64,000 bases of DNA from Paenibacillus sp. BIHB 4019 (GTDB lineage Bacteria; Bacillota; Bacilli; Paenibacillales; Paenibacillaceae): NCBI RefSeq assembly GCF_002741035.1, contig NZ_CP016808.1, positions 6,062,501 through 6,126,500 on the forward strand. Reading direction: 5' to 3'. The translations under genes were made by a program, and so were the position numbers. The notes below the pieces were generated by a model, which was not told the DNA's origin, searched no databases, and saw nothing but the letters and a program-made list of their open reading frames with translations. Positions 35,932 through 44,207 of this stretch are shown here, piece after piece; positions within the stretch are counted from its first letter, which is position 1, and each line of letters starts with the position of its first letter.

Positions 35932-36255
35932 CTAGCGCTTTGACTTGAATACTTGCCGGCGCCATATGACAACGATGATTAGAAATAAAGCAATGGCACC
36001 TGTAAGCAGCCACCCCACCTGCTCATCATTGAGCTGATCTCCCGCAGCGGTTGCAGCCGGATCAGAAGCACCGTGGCCAGCATGCTCGTTACAGTTGGAG
36101 TCGGATGCTGGTGTAGTAGTCGCATTCGTCTGCTGCTCGGTATGTGCAGGTGTACAGACATCAGCGGCGGATACCGATAGCAGTGCAGAACTCCAGAGGC
36201 TTATTCCAATAAACAATACCATCAAGAAAGTTAGACTAAGGAACTTCTTTTGCAT
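35932..36255 (-). CDS. small exported membrane protein with Cys/His segment
   Basis: A 107-residue protein with a signal peptide (KFLSLTFLMVLFIGISLW, cleaved near VSAA), a short extracytoplasmic part of about 45 residues containing CTPAH, NCNEHAGHG and Thr/Ala-rich sequence, and a C-terminal membrane helix (VGWLLTGAIALFLIIVVIW) with a basic RRQVFKSKR tail inside. Two cysteines and several histidines outside the membrane could bind a metal, but this is speculation. AAGGGGG lies 8 bases before the ATG. I do not recognise a family. Confidence 0.6.
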   Translation of the reverse strand: MQKKFLSLTFLMVLFIGISLWSSALLSVSAADVCTPAHTEQQTNATTTPASDSNCNEHAGHGASDPAATAAGDQLNDEQVGWLLTGAIALFLIIVVIWRRQVFKSKR

Positions 36256-36369
36256 TTGGCGAACCCCCTTTGCGCTTTCGTTTCCCTATATTTTATTCCT
36301 GTGCGCCCAGAACGGAAGCTTGGCCAGTAGAATTTTCACAACTGTTAATGCTTATGCAAAAAAGAGCTA

Positions 36370-36440
36370 GCGTAAACGGCTGATGCCGTCCTTTGGCGGC
36401 AAAGCTATCGTTTCGCGCAACGCTATACTTCCCTATATTT
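36370..36440. repeat. short copy of the double-hairpin repeat
   Basis: GCGTAAACGGCTG, an inner GCCGTCC...GGCGGC and CGTTTCGC reproduce the first hairpin of the 17221 element. The second half is shortened to CGCTATACTTCCCTATATTT. It starts right after the T-tract of the MMPL gene terminator when read on the minus strand, the same placement as other copies. Confidence 0.65.
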
Positions 36441-36442
36441 AG

Positions 36443-36491
36443 AAAAAAGCGCCTCACTGCCTGATCTTTTCGACCAGACGGTAAGGCGCTT
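36443..36491 (-). terminator. terminator of the MMPL transporter gene
   Basis: AAGCGCCT (36447-36454) pairs with AGGCGCTT (36484-36491), with an inner GATC/GGTC stem. On the minus strand six T follow. It lies 25 bases past the stop. Confidence 0.8.
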
Positions 36492-36515
36492 TGCTGCTGC
36501 AACAGATGCAGCGAC

Positions 36516-38756
36516 TTAAACGATTTGTTTTTGCTTGCCAGGCTTGCTTTTTTCAGCTTCCACTAGCTCAGTCCTAGCCGGCCAGAAAGCTTTTTTGCCA
36601 AGCAGCGTTGTAATGGCTGGCACGAGGAATGGTCTTACAATGAACGTATCCATCAGCACGCCAATCGCTGTAATTACGCCGAACTGCACCAATACCTGAA
36701 TAGGGAGCGTCGCTAGAACCGCGAACGTAGCAGCAAGGATCAACCCTGCGGACGTAATGACGCCGCCAGTCTCTGCTACACCTTCGCGAATGGCTTGCTT
36801 GAGCGGCATTTTCGCTTTTTTCTTCCAAATGCTCGAAATCATAAAAATGTTATAGTCCTCGCCAAGAGCAATGAGGAACACGAAGGCATACAGCGGAATC
36901 GCTCCTTGAATCGCTTCTGCGCCCATACCATAATGCAAAATAATCCAGCCGAGGCCTAAAGCAGAGCCAAATGACAATAATACGGTGGCAATTAAATAAA
37001 GGGCTGCAACGATGGAGCGCAAATATACGATGAGCAGCACTAAAATCATCCCAATGACGAGCGGGATAATGACTTTATTGTCCCGGTCGGTCAACAGCTG
37101 CGAATCATGCTGCGTTGCCGTCTGTCCGCCTACCCATACTTTGGCCGCCGCGCTCTCCACGCCTGCTTTATCCAGCGCTTCCTCTGCTGCTCCGCGAAGA
37201 AGCGGAACCAGATCCATGGCCTCCTGCGAGTAAGGATTAATGTTTAGCGTTACCTGAACGGATTGCAAATTGGGGTCCTCTTCACTTTGAACCGGCTCCG
37301 ATACGGAATCAACGAGATCCATATCCGAAAGGCTGGCGACTAGCTCTACCGGCTTGCCCTCGGTTTGAGCCGCCACGGTTATTGGAGCCAATTGGCCTGG
37401 TGTGAAAGCTGTTGAAATCGTATCAAAGCCTTCACGCGAAGGCATATCTTTCGGGAAGGACGACAATAAATCATACGTAAACTTAACCTGTGGAGCAAAA
37501 CCAGCCAGCGCACCGAGAAAAATAACGCTCGCGATAACAACGGTCCAAGGCTTCGCCACGACCAGGCTTCCTACTGCTGTGCCCAGCTTGCTGCCTTGGC
37601 GGCGCGGGCGAAACGGCTTGCTGCGCTTCTCTGCCCGCTGCTGCTGCATACCTTCGGTGCGGGGAATGAACGGGAAAAATGAAGCCCTTCCCATAATGGA
37701 CAATAGCGCAGGCACAAGTGTCAGGCTGGCAATGCCCATAATGAAAATAGACAAGCTGAATGGAATAGCAAAGCGCTGGTAAGCACCATATTTGGCGGCA
37801 AGCAGCGCCAGCAAGGACAGAACGACCGTGAAGCCGCTCATTGCAATCGCTCCTGATGCATCACGGAAGGCGATTTTGAGCGCCGTCATCTTATTGTCTT
37901 CCCGCTCCAGCTCTTGGCGGAAATGTGAAATAAAGAACAGGCAGTAGTCTGTGCCTGCACCAAACAACAGCACCGTCATGATCGAAATGGCTTGGGCATC
38001 TACTGTAATCCAGCCCTCTGATGCAAGCCAGCCGAGAATAGGACTCGTAACCAAATATGCGAACCCTACGCCTACAATCGGAACGACCGCCAAAATCGGC
38101 GAACGATAAATAAGCAATAGTAGAATAAGTACAATCAGCACCGTAGCAATAAGCAGCGATACATCCGCTCCTTTAAACAAGGCTGATGCGTCGACCTGAA
38201 TGCCCACGGGCCCGCTGATTCTCGCACTCAGCGCATCAACACCCGTTGTTGCCGCGTCAAACGGGCTCGTGCCGCCTGCCGCTTCTTTAACAAGCTCTTG
38301 CATTTTCTCCAAATTGCTGCGCAAAATTTCCGTATCCGTATTTTCTGCAAAGGTAATCGGTTGAACAAGCGTGCCTCCGTCTTCCGATGCCAGCTTTGAG
38401 AGCGCAGGAGCCGGCATTTGATGCAGGGGCAGCAATTCTCCTTGTTCTGGCAGCGGCTGCTCGCTGAGGAGCTGCGACGTTTTCTGAATGAGCGCATAAT
38501 CCTCTTCCGTAAGCCCGGCATCCCTATGCCATACAAGCAGGGCCGGCACACCAGCCCCATTCGGGAATTTATCCTTTATTAATTGATCTGCAAGCACGGA
38601 CGGGCTGTCTGTTTCCAGATTGGGCGCATTATTTTTCTCTTGCCCACCAACAGCAGGAAGCCACATGGTTAAAGCCCCTGCAAGCACGATCCATACGATA
38701 ACGGTAATCCAGCGTGTACGGCGGCCCGCAACCGCACTGCCTAATTTCTCTAGCAT
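36516..38756 (-). CDS. MMPL/RND-family transporter
   Basis: A 746-residue membrane protein of the MmpL/YdfJ type with about 12 membrane helices in two halves, each with a large outside loop. The N-terminal helix (WITVIVWIVLAGALTMWLP) is followed by a soluble domain. The first helix bundle holds LLFGAGTDYCLFFISHFR and the second LIALGEDYNIFMISSIW, with the acidic residues used for proton coupling. It probably exports lipids or hydrophobic drugs. GGAGG lies 9 bases before ATG 38756, so that start is preferred to 38789, which has no site. It is divergent from a TetR gene that likely represses it. Confidence 0.9.
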   Translation of the reverse strand: MLEKLGSAVAGRRTRWITVIVWIVLAGALTMWLPAVGGQEKNNAPNLETDSPSVLADQLIKDKFPNGAGVPALLVWHRDAGLTEEDYALIQKTSQLLSEQPLPEQGELLPLHQMPAPALSKLASEDGGTLVQPITFAENTDTEILRSNLEKMQELVKEAAGGTSPFDAATTGVDALSARISGPVGIQVDASALFKGADVSLLIATVLIVLILLLLIYRSPILAVVPIVGVGFAYLVTSPILGWLASEGWITVDAQAISIMTVLLFGAGTDYCLFFISHFRQELEREDNKMTALKIAFRDASGAIAMSGFTVVLSLLALLAAKYGAYQRFAIPFSLSIFIMGIASLTLVPALLSIMGRASFFPFIPRTEGMQQQRAEKRSKPFRPRRQGSKLGTAVGSLVVAKPWTVVIASVIFLGALAGFAPQVKFTYDLLSSFPKDMPSREGFDTISTAFTPGQLAPITVAAQTEGKPVELVASLSDMDLVDSVSEPVQSEEDPNLQSVQVTLNINPYSQEAMDLVPLLRGAAEEALDKAGVESAAAKVWVGGQTATQHDSQLLTDRDNKVIIPLVIGMILVLLIVYLRSIVAALYLIATVLLSFGSALGLGWIILHYGMGAEAIQGAIPLYAFVFLIALGEDYNIFMISSIWKKKAKMPLKQAIREGVAETGGVITSAGLILAATFAVLATLPIQVLVQFGVITAIGVLMDTFIVRPFLVPAITTLLGKKAFWPARTELVEAEKSKPGKQKQIV

Positions 38757-38810
38757 TACTCCCATCCTCCGTTTCACATCTTCAGTCATTTGGTTTAAAA
38801 TAGATTTTGT

Positions 38811-38854
38811 AGACTAAATTAATTATATATACTCGAAGGTTAATTAATCAACTG
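38811..38854. promoter_or_regulatory. candidate TetR operator between divergent genes
   Basis: In the short region between the transporter and its regulator, ATTAATTA (38818-38825) and TAATTAAT (38841-38848) form 8-bp inverted arms with a 15-base spacer, with partial symmetry outside. TATACT at 38828-38833 could be a -10 box overlapping the dyad. Size and position fit a TetR-family operator. Confidence 0.4.
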
Positions 38855-38891
38855 CTTTTATTACAATTACATGAACATGGAGGGTCACGAC

Positions 38892-39506
38892 ATGGTAGAT
38901 GAACAAGAAAAGCGCAAACCTGGCCGTCCAAAAGGCAGCAGCACCGCTCAAACGATGGAGAAAATTTTATTTACGGCATCGTATCAATTTATGGAGCTTG
39001 GCTTCGAGAAAGTATCGCTCGACGGCGTTGCCAAAGCATCCGGCGTTACCAAGGCGAGCGTCTACTACTATTTCAATAATAAAGCGGTGCTTTTTACCGA
39101 GGCGATTTTATTCGTCTTAAATATTGCTTACCAGCAAACGCGTAAAATCATTACCGGTTCCGGAGAGCTTAAGGACCGACTGCTTATTGTGGCTGAACGG
39201 CATATGGCGAACGCCCATGTCGACTTTGAAACGATGATGCGCGAAGCGGCTCCAGGCCTCACAGAGGAGCAAACGTTAACCATCCGTGCCGGAGAAGCCC
39301 GGCTCCATGAGCTGCTCGCTGGTATTTTTCAAGAGGCTATGGATAAAAAAGAGCTGGTTTCAGGCAACCCGCTGCTGCTTGCCCACGCCTATACCGCTAT
39401 GCTGAGCATCCGCAACCGTAAAAAAGTTGTCAATGATGAAGCTTCACTCAAGCAAACGGCGCGCGAGCTGGTAGAACTGTTCTGGCATGGCGCCGCCCCC
39501 CATTAG
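38892..39506 (+). CDS. TetR/AcrR family transcriptional regulator
   Basis: A 204-residue regulator. The N-terminal RKPGRPKGSS tail precedes the helix-turn-helix domain (TASYQFMELGFEKVSLDGVAKASGVTKASVYYYFNNKAVLF), the classical TetR signature. The rest is a ligand-binding helical domain. GGAGGG lies 7 bases before ATG 38892, which is chosen over an ATG seven codons upstream. Divergent orientation from the MMPL transporter suggests control of that gene and itself in response to an exported compound. Confidence 0.92.
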   Translation: MVDEQEKRKPGRPKGSSTAQTMEKILFTASYQFMELGFEKVSLDGVAKASGVTKASVYYYFNNKAVLFTEAILFVLNIAYQQTRKIITGSGELKDRLLIVAERHMANAHVDFETMMREAAPGLTEEQTLTIRAGEARLHELLAGIFQEAMDKKELVSGNPLLLAHAYTAMLSIRNRKKVVNDEASLKQTARELVELFWHGAAPH

Positions 39507-39532
39507 TACGTGCGCCAGCTTGGAGGAGCTAG

Positions 39533-39556
39533 GCGGGCGTTCTAGCGGGCGTTCTA
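39533..39556. repeat. 12-bp tandem duplication
   Basis: GCGGGCGTTCTA occurs twice in direct succession between the TetR gene and the uppP terminator. It is a small local duplication in non-coding DNA. Confidence 0.7.
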
Positions 39557-39597
39557 GCGATCCTTCTGCTTTACGCTGACGCTTGCCGCGAAACCAT

Positions 39598-39638
39598 AAA
39601 AAAAGACTCCCTTCAGCCTCCAAGGGCGAAGAAAGTCT
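39598..39638 (-). terminator. terminator of uppP
   Basis: On the minus strand AGACTTTCTTC pairs with GAAGGGAGTCT (two-base internal mismatch), with inner GCCC pairing and a terminal run of seven T. It stands about 40 bases past the uppP stop. Confidence 0.85.
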
Positions 39639-39675
39639 CCTAATGATTTAAGCTGCTGCTTTGTCCCGGCACCGG

Positions 39676-40464
39676 CTACAAAATAATAAAAGCAAACACG
39701 ATGGCAAGCGCAAAGCGGTAGTAGGCGAACCAAGATAAACGCAGCTTTTTGATTAAATTAATAAAAGTAACGACAGCAATAAGTGCTACGATAAACGCGG
39801 TAATAAAACCAATCAAAAACAACGGCATATCCGCCATCGTCAGAAATTCACGGCTTTTAATCAGGTCTATTCCGCTTGCTCCCGCCATCATCGGCACCGA
39901 TACGATAAATGTAAATTCTGCAGCAGCCTTCTGGCTCGCCCCGAAAAACATACCCCCCGATATCGTCGAACCGGAACGCGAGAAGCCCGGCCATAGCGCC
40001 AATACCTGGAAGCAGCCAATCGCAAGAGCCTGCTTGTACGACAGGTCATCCAGCTCTTCAGCCGTTACTTTCCGCTTAATCCGGTCAGCGAAGATCATCA
40101 GAATACCGCCTGCGACGAGACCAACCAATACCGTAGTTGTACTAAACAAATATTCTTTAATAAATCCATGAAATACGACACCGATTAGACCTGCCGGAAG
40201 CATAGCAAGCGCAATATGCAGCGCGTTCATCCCGGATGATTTGGAGAAGTTGAAGTTCAATAGCTTCAAGAACCTTTTGCGATAAAGCACCAGCACGGCC
40301 AGCACCGCTCCAAATTGAATGACGACCTCAAAGGTTTTCGCACGGTCTCCTGTAAAGTTAAGCAAATCCGCGAGTAAAATGAGATGCCCTGTCGATGATA
40401 CAGGTAGAAACTCCGTCAAACCTTCCACGATTCCCATCAGAATCGCATTTAATAAATCCACCAT
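39676..40464 (-). CDS. uppP: undecaprenyl-diphosphatase (BacA/UppP)
   Basis: A 262-residue polytopic membrane enzyme that recycles undecaprenyl pyrophosphate for cell wall synthesis and gives some bacitracin resistance. The two signature motifs are GLTEFLPVSSTGHLIL near residue 20 and ALWPGFSRSGSTISGG near residue 160. Length is typical. It is a single-gene unit with its own terminator. Confidence 0.95.
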   Translation of the reverse strand: MVDLLNAILMGIVEGLTEFLPVSSTGHLILLADLLNFTGDRAKTFEVVIQFGAVLAVLVLYRKRFLKLLNFNFSKSSGMNALHIALAMLPAGLIGVVFHGFIKEYLFSTTTVLVGLVAGGILMIFADRIKRKVTAEELDDLSYKQALAIGCFQVLALWPGFSRSGSTISGGMFFGASQKAAAEFTFIVSVPMMAGASGIDLIKSREFLTMADMPLFLIGFITAFIVALIAVVTFINLIKKLRLSWFAYYRFALAIVFAFIIL

Positions 40465-40664
40465 TCTCCTGCCTCCTGCATCCTAATCTCTAATTTCTAA
40501 TCTCAAATAAACTCTATTATTGTAACACATGACTTCCGCCAAGTCTTGCTCAGCAAGTCCCAGATTTTCGACAACGGAAGCTTGGTTTTTGCAACTAGTT
40601 ATAAGGGCCTTCCGTATTAGTCGTGTGATATTTTCAACGTATGCCAAGAAGGGAGCCTGCACTA

Positions 40665-41198
40665 TTGAATCAACAAGAAAACATGCCAAATAGCCCACTC
40701 CATAAAAGAGAAGGCGACCCGCTCGCGCTCACCAAGAGCGAAGTGATTATGCAGCCGGATATTACCGCTCAATTAAGCGGCACATGGAAAAAGCTCGCGT
40801 TTTGGATAAAAATGACGGCCGCTCTCACGATGCTGTTCGGCTTGTTTCAAACGATCGCCAGCCTGCTGCAATTTGGCCTCGGCACGATTGCCGGGCTGCT
40901 GGAAATCAGCATCGCCGTCGTCTTGTTCCTGCTAGGGAAACAGGTAGGCAAGCTTGCTGGCCATTCGGATGAAAATGCGATGCTCAAGCTGGCGCAGCGG
41001 CTGCTGCTTTATTTTCGGCTGCAAGCCGCCTTTATCGTTACGTTCGCTATCGTCTTCATGATCATTGCCGTGACCGTCATTCATTTTCTCGTGGATTGGG
41101 ACTGGGCCATTAACCTTATGCAGCACGGGCGAAAAATGAACAAGCTGCTCTCGCGTCTGGAAAGCTTGTATAACATCGTTACGGGCTGGTTCTCATAG
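40665..41198 (+). CDS. DUF5362-type membrane protein
   Basis: A 177-residue protein with a hydrophilic N-terminus and three or so membrane segments (FWIKMTAALTMLFGLFQTIASLL, IAVVLFLLGKQVG, FIVTFAIVFMIIAVTVIHFL) around the LAGHSDENAMLKLAQRLLLYFRLQ loop, as in DUF5362 proteins. Function unknown. The best ribosome binding site, AAGGGAG, points to a TTG start at 40665; an ATG at 40641 in the same frame has none. It converges on the CorC-like gene and overlaps it by six bases at the stop codons. Confidence 0.7.
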   Translation: MNQQENMPNSPLHKREGDPLALTKSEVIMQPDITAQLSGTWKKLAFWIKMTAALTMLFGLFQTIASLLQFGLGTIAGLLEISIAVVLFLLGKQVGKLAGHSDENAMLKLAQRLLLYFRLQAAFIVTFAIVFMIIAVTVIHFLVDWDWAINLMQHGRKMNKLLSRLESLYNIVTGWFS

Positions 41199-42479
41199 CG
41201 AACTGGAGACGATAATTTCGATTTTGCGAATGCGATGCGTCTCTTTCTCGCGAATGATGAATGTCAGCTCCGCATACGTCCACGCCTCCCCTACAGGGAG
41301 GTCGGGCATTCGGTTAAACAGCCAGCCGCCAATGGAATCCACCTCTTCACTTTCTAAATGGCTTCCCGTCGCTGTATTCACCTCGCTAATGAGCGCATTG
41401 CCATTTACCATAAACCTCCCCTCCCCTAGCTGGTCGATTTCCTTCACTTCATCCGCATCAAATTCATCGCGAATTTCGCCTACGATCTCTTCGATAATAT
41501 CTTCAATCGTTATCAGCCCTGATGTCCCGCCATATTCATCGAGCAAAATCGACATATGCACCCGTTCCGTTTGCATCGTTCGCAGCAGCTTTTTAATCGG
41601 CATAACCTCCGGCATAAACATGACGGGCTGCATGAGCGAGCTTACCTCGGTCGTCTTCTGATCTACATAATGCATAAAAAACTGCTTCGTATTAATGACG
41701 CCGATAATATTATCCTTGCTCCCTTGCGCCACTGGAAAACGCGTATATTGCTCGCGTTTGATCGTCGCAACATTTTCCTCATGCGGCTTATCGCTATACA
41801 AGCACACCATGTCGGTACGCGGCACCATAATTTCTCTCGCCAGCCGCTCGTCGAATTCAAAAATCCGGTTCACATAGCTGAGCTCGCTTTTATTGATTTT
41901 GCCGCTTTCGTAGCTTTCGGACATAATATGCCGGATTTCCTCTTCGGAATGCGCTTCATGCTCATTAGCCGGCTTAAAGCCGACTAATCGCACCAGCCCA
42001 TTTGCCGAACCATTCAACAGCCAGATGAACGGAAAAAACAGCCGGTAAAACCAAATGATGAGCGGCGCTGTGAACTGGCTAATTTGCTCAGACTTAATAA
42101 TGGCCAGCGTCTTCGGCGCAAGCTCTCCAAGCACGACGTGCAGGTAGGTCACAAGACTAAAGGAAACGACAAAAGACAGCACATCGGCAAAATCGCCCAC
42201 GACGCCCCAATGATGCAGCAGCGGATGCAGCACCTCATGAATCGTCGGCTCGCCGAGCCAGCCAAGTCCGAGCGCTGTTATCGTAATCCCTAGCTGGCAG
42301 GCCGACAAATAGCCATCCAAATTGTTAATGACCTTGTCTACCGCAGCCGCATTTTTCGCGCCTTCCGCGACCATTTGATGCACGCGGCTTGCCCGCAAAC
42401 GGATGACAGCGAATTCAGTCGCCACAAAAAAAGCGGTAAAAATAAGCAAAATTACGAATACCGTCAGCTTCCAAATCAT
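41193..42479 (-). CDS. CNNM/HlyC-CorC family membrane protein
   Basis: A 428-residue protein with an N-terminal DUF21/CNNM membrane domain of four helices (TAFFVATEFAVIRLRASRV, LGITITALGLGWLGEPT), a pair of CBS domains (IMVPRTDMVCLYSD; LLDEYGGTSGLITIEDIIEEIVGEI) and a C-terminal CorC_HlyC transporter-associated domain (GRFMVNGNALISEVN, GWLFNRMPDLPVGEAW). Relatives are linked to magnesium or cobalt efflux. ATG 42479 has AGAGGAG with 8-base spacing; the frame extends 15 codons further. Single gene. Confidence 0.9.
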   Translation of the reverse strand: MIWKLTVFVILLIFTAFFVATEFAVIRLRASRVHQMVAEGAKNAAAVDKVINNLDGYLSACQLGITITALGLGWLGEPTIHEVLHPLLHHWGVVGDFADVLSFVVSFSLVTYLHVVLGELAPKTLAIIKSEQISQFTAPLIIWFYRLFFPFIWLLNGSANGLVRLVGFKPANEHEAHSEEEIRHIMSESYESGKINKSELSYVNRIFEFDERLAREIMVPRTDMVCLYSDKPHEENVATIKREQYTRFPVAQGSKDNIIGVINTKQFFMHYVDQKTTEVSSLMQPVMFMPEVMPIKKLLRTMQTERVHMSILLDEYGGTSGLITIEDIIEEIVGEIRDEFDADEVKEIDQLGEGRFMVNGNALISEVNTATGSHLESEEVDSIGGWLFNRMPDLPVGEAWTYAELTFIIREKETHRIRKIEIIVSSSL

Positions 42480-42562
42480 GCCGAATCTCCTCTGCCATTT
42501 TGGACTATGCCCTATTGTTTCCATGAACGGCGAAAATCATTACAAATGGCCCGGCTGAAATG

Positions 42563-42584
42563 AAAAAAGCCCGCAAGGCGGGCT
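42563..42584 (-). terminator. terminator of the nos-DUF3900-Lin0512 operon
   Basis: GCCCGC and GCGGGC with an AAG loop; six T follow on the minus strand. A second GC hairpin (42585-42610) lies just before it. It is 55 bases beyond the Lin0512 stop and separates that gene from the CorC-like gene. Confidence 0.88.
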
Positions 42585-42638
42585 GTAAAGCTACAGCTGC
42601 CTGCGGGCATTTTATAAGAAGCATGGACTAATTTCGGA

Positions 42639-42998
42639 CTAATAGCCTACCTCAACGGATGCATTGACAATGTAAATCAAATCGTTGCGGTCCGCCTTGT
42701 CCGGCAGCACAATGCCGCTTGTCGTCAGCATGCCGCCGTCCACAAGCTCCACAGTTACCGTTCCATAAGGAAGCACCGCTTTCACTTGCTCGATATCCAG
42801 CAGCTCCTTGTCGCAAGGAACAGCAAGGCGCACTCTGACCTTCATCGCATCCAGCGTTCCGCCAGGCAAAATTTCAAGCAGGCCCGGCATCGAATTGTGA
42901 TGAATCGCATTTTGCACAGCCCGTACCGCCGCTTTCGTAACGTCTTGACCATGCAGGTCGCAGCCCATGCCGATTTCAATAAACAGCAGCTTTTCCAT
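42639..42998 (-). CDS. Lin0512 family protein
   Basis: A 119-residue protein of the Lin0512 family, which is found in Firmicutes and other bacteria and has no known function. Characteristic stretches are LLFIEIGMGCDLHGQDVTKAA, AVQNAIHHNSMPGLLE, VKAVLPYGTVTVELVDGGM and IYIVNASVEVGY. It is probably a small soluble ring-forming protein. AAGGAGGAG gives a strong ribosome binding site. It follows DUF3900 by 64 bases with no terminator and likely belongs to the nitric oxide synthase operon. Confidence 0.82.
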   Translation of the reverse strand: MEKLLFIEIGMGCDLHGQDVTKAAVRAVQNAIHHNSMPGLLEILPGGTLDAMKVRVRLAVPCDKELLDIEQVKAVLPYGTVTVELVDGGMLTTSGIVLPDKADRNDLIYIVNASVEVGY

Positions 42999-43062
42999 CG
43001 TTGCTCCTCCTTCTTATTCCTTATTGCTAATTCCATATAGCTTGCCAATACAGCTGCAATTG

Positions 43063-44205
43063 TTATTCGCCTTCATAATTCGGATCATTCGCTAGATCAT
43101 CCGCATAACGCTGCAAATCCTCAATGGCGCTGCTCTCTTGCTTATGCGTCCCGATCTCCGGCAGCAGCTCGGTCAGATCCGGCGGCTGAAGCAGCTCGAT
43201 TGGCGACATCCCTTTATCAAACTGGAACGAATCCCCTTCAATGACGACAACATACCGGCCATTATGCTTGGCAAAATGCAGCGCTGTACCGAATTCGGCC
43301 AGCAAGCCTTTAACCGTTACGCTGTCCAGCTTGAACGTAAACGGCAAATCCGGCTTTTGCTCCACAAGCGCTGCCGATGCCAATGTCACCTGCTCCTGTG
43401 ACCAGTATTCATGAATATCGCGTTTCTCGCTGTGGGCCCATACCTCAATCGCATTTTCTTCCTCGTGGCGTTCAGTGCTCTCCGTCACGCCCTCCCACTT
43501 GTCATCCATATACTGCTGTACCATGTCCAGAAGCTGGTCGCTCATCACTTCCGGAAGCGGCTTCTCATAGGATACGTACTTGAGAAAATCCTCAAAATAG
43601 CGGGCATGCGACGCCTGATGAATTTTCAGCTCCCAATGCTCCAATATTCCCTCCTCGGGCATATGCGGATATTGAATCGACTTGATGCTGCGGGCGCTAA
43701 TCGCCATTTCCACTTGCGAAATCAAATTGCGCTCATCGGAGATGCGGGCGATTTTCGGCTCAAAGTCACATTTTAGAAGGAATAAAAAGGGCTCATCAAA
43801 AAAAGTATTCAGCTTCGCTCTTGCAATTATAAAAGCACCGCCGCGCACCGCGCTCGTATCCATATAAATATGCACCAGCTCGTCAGCAATGCCAATATAA
43901 CGCTCCTTGTTGTCCGCATCACGCAGCCGCTGGAACAAATTATAGTTCTGATTGCTGCCCAACTCATAGCCAGGCTCGACCATGAAGCGGCCGATTTTTG
44001 TCGGCGCATTTTCCGAATTCGGGTTGCGTTCTACTTTGCGCTTAACGATGCGGGCAAACTCCCCATCCAAAAATCGCTTAATCTCGCTATCTTCATAATC
44101 CTCTTCCTCCAGCGTCTGATAATGCTTGTACCGTTTGGAGGAGCTGCTGTCCTCTCCCTCAGTAACAATGACGAAAAAGGATAAATACTCCATTATAAAA
44201 TCCAC
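43063..44205 (-). CDS. DUF3900 domain protein
   Basis: A 380-residue soluble protein matching DUF3900 of Bacilli: MEYLSFFVIVTEGEDSSS, KRYKHYQTLEEEDYEDSEI, GRFMVEPGYELGSNQNYNLFQR, DTSAVRGGAFIIARAKL, FLFLLKCDFEPKIARI and WELKIHQASHARYFEDFLKYV. The middle part resembles the nucleoid-associated NA37 style of topology only loosely, so I make no functional call. The start is a GTG at 44205, with GGAGGG eight bases upstream inside the nos gene. Only two bases separate it from the nos stop, so the two proteins are almost certainly co-translated. Confidence 0.8.
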   Translation of the reverse strand: MDFIMEYLSFFVIVTEGEDSSSSKRYKHYQTLEEEDYEDSEIKRFLDGEFARIVKRKVERNPNSENAPTKIGRFMVEPGYELGSNQNYNLFQRLRDADNKERYIGIADELVHIYMDTSAVRGGAFIIARAKLNTFFDEPFLFLLKCDFEPKIARISDERNLISQVEMAISARSIKSIQYPHMPEEGILEHWELKIHQASHARYFEDFLKYVSYEKPLPEVMSDQLLDMVQQYMDDKWEGVTESTERHEEENAIEVWAHSEKRDIHEYWSQEQVTLASAALVEQKPDLPFTFKLDSVTVKGLLAEFGTALHFAKHNGRYVVVIEGDSFQFDKGMSPIELLQPPDLTELLPEIGTHKQESSAIEDLQRYADDLANDPNYEGE

Positions 44206-44207
44206 GT

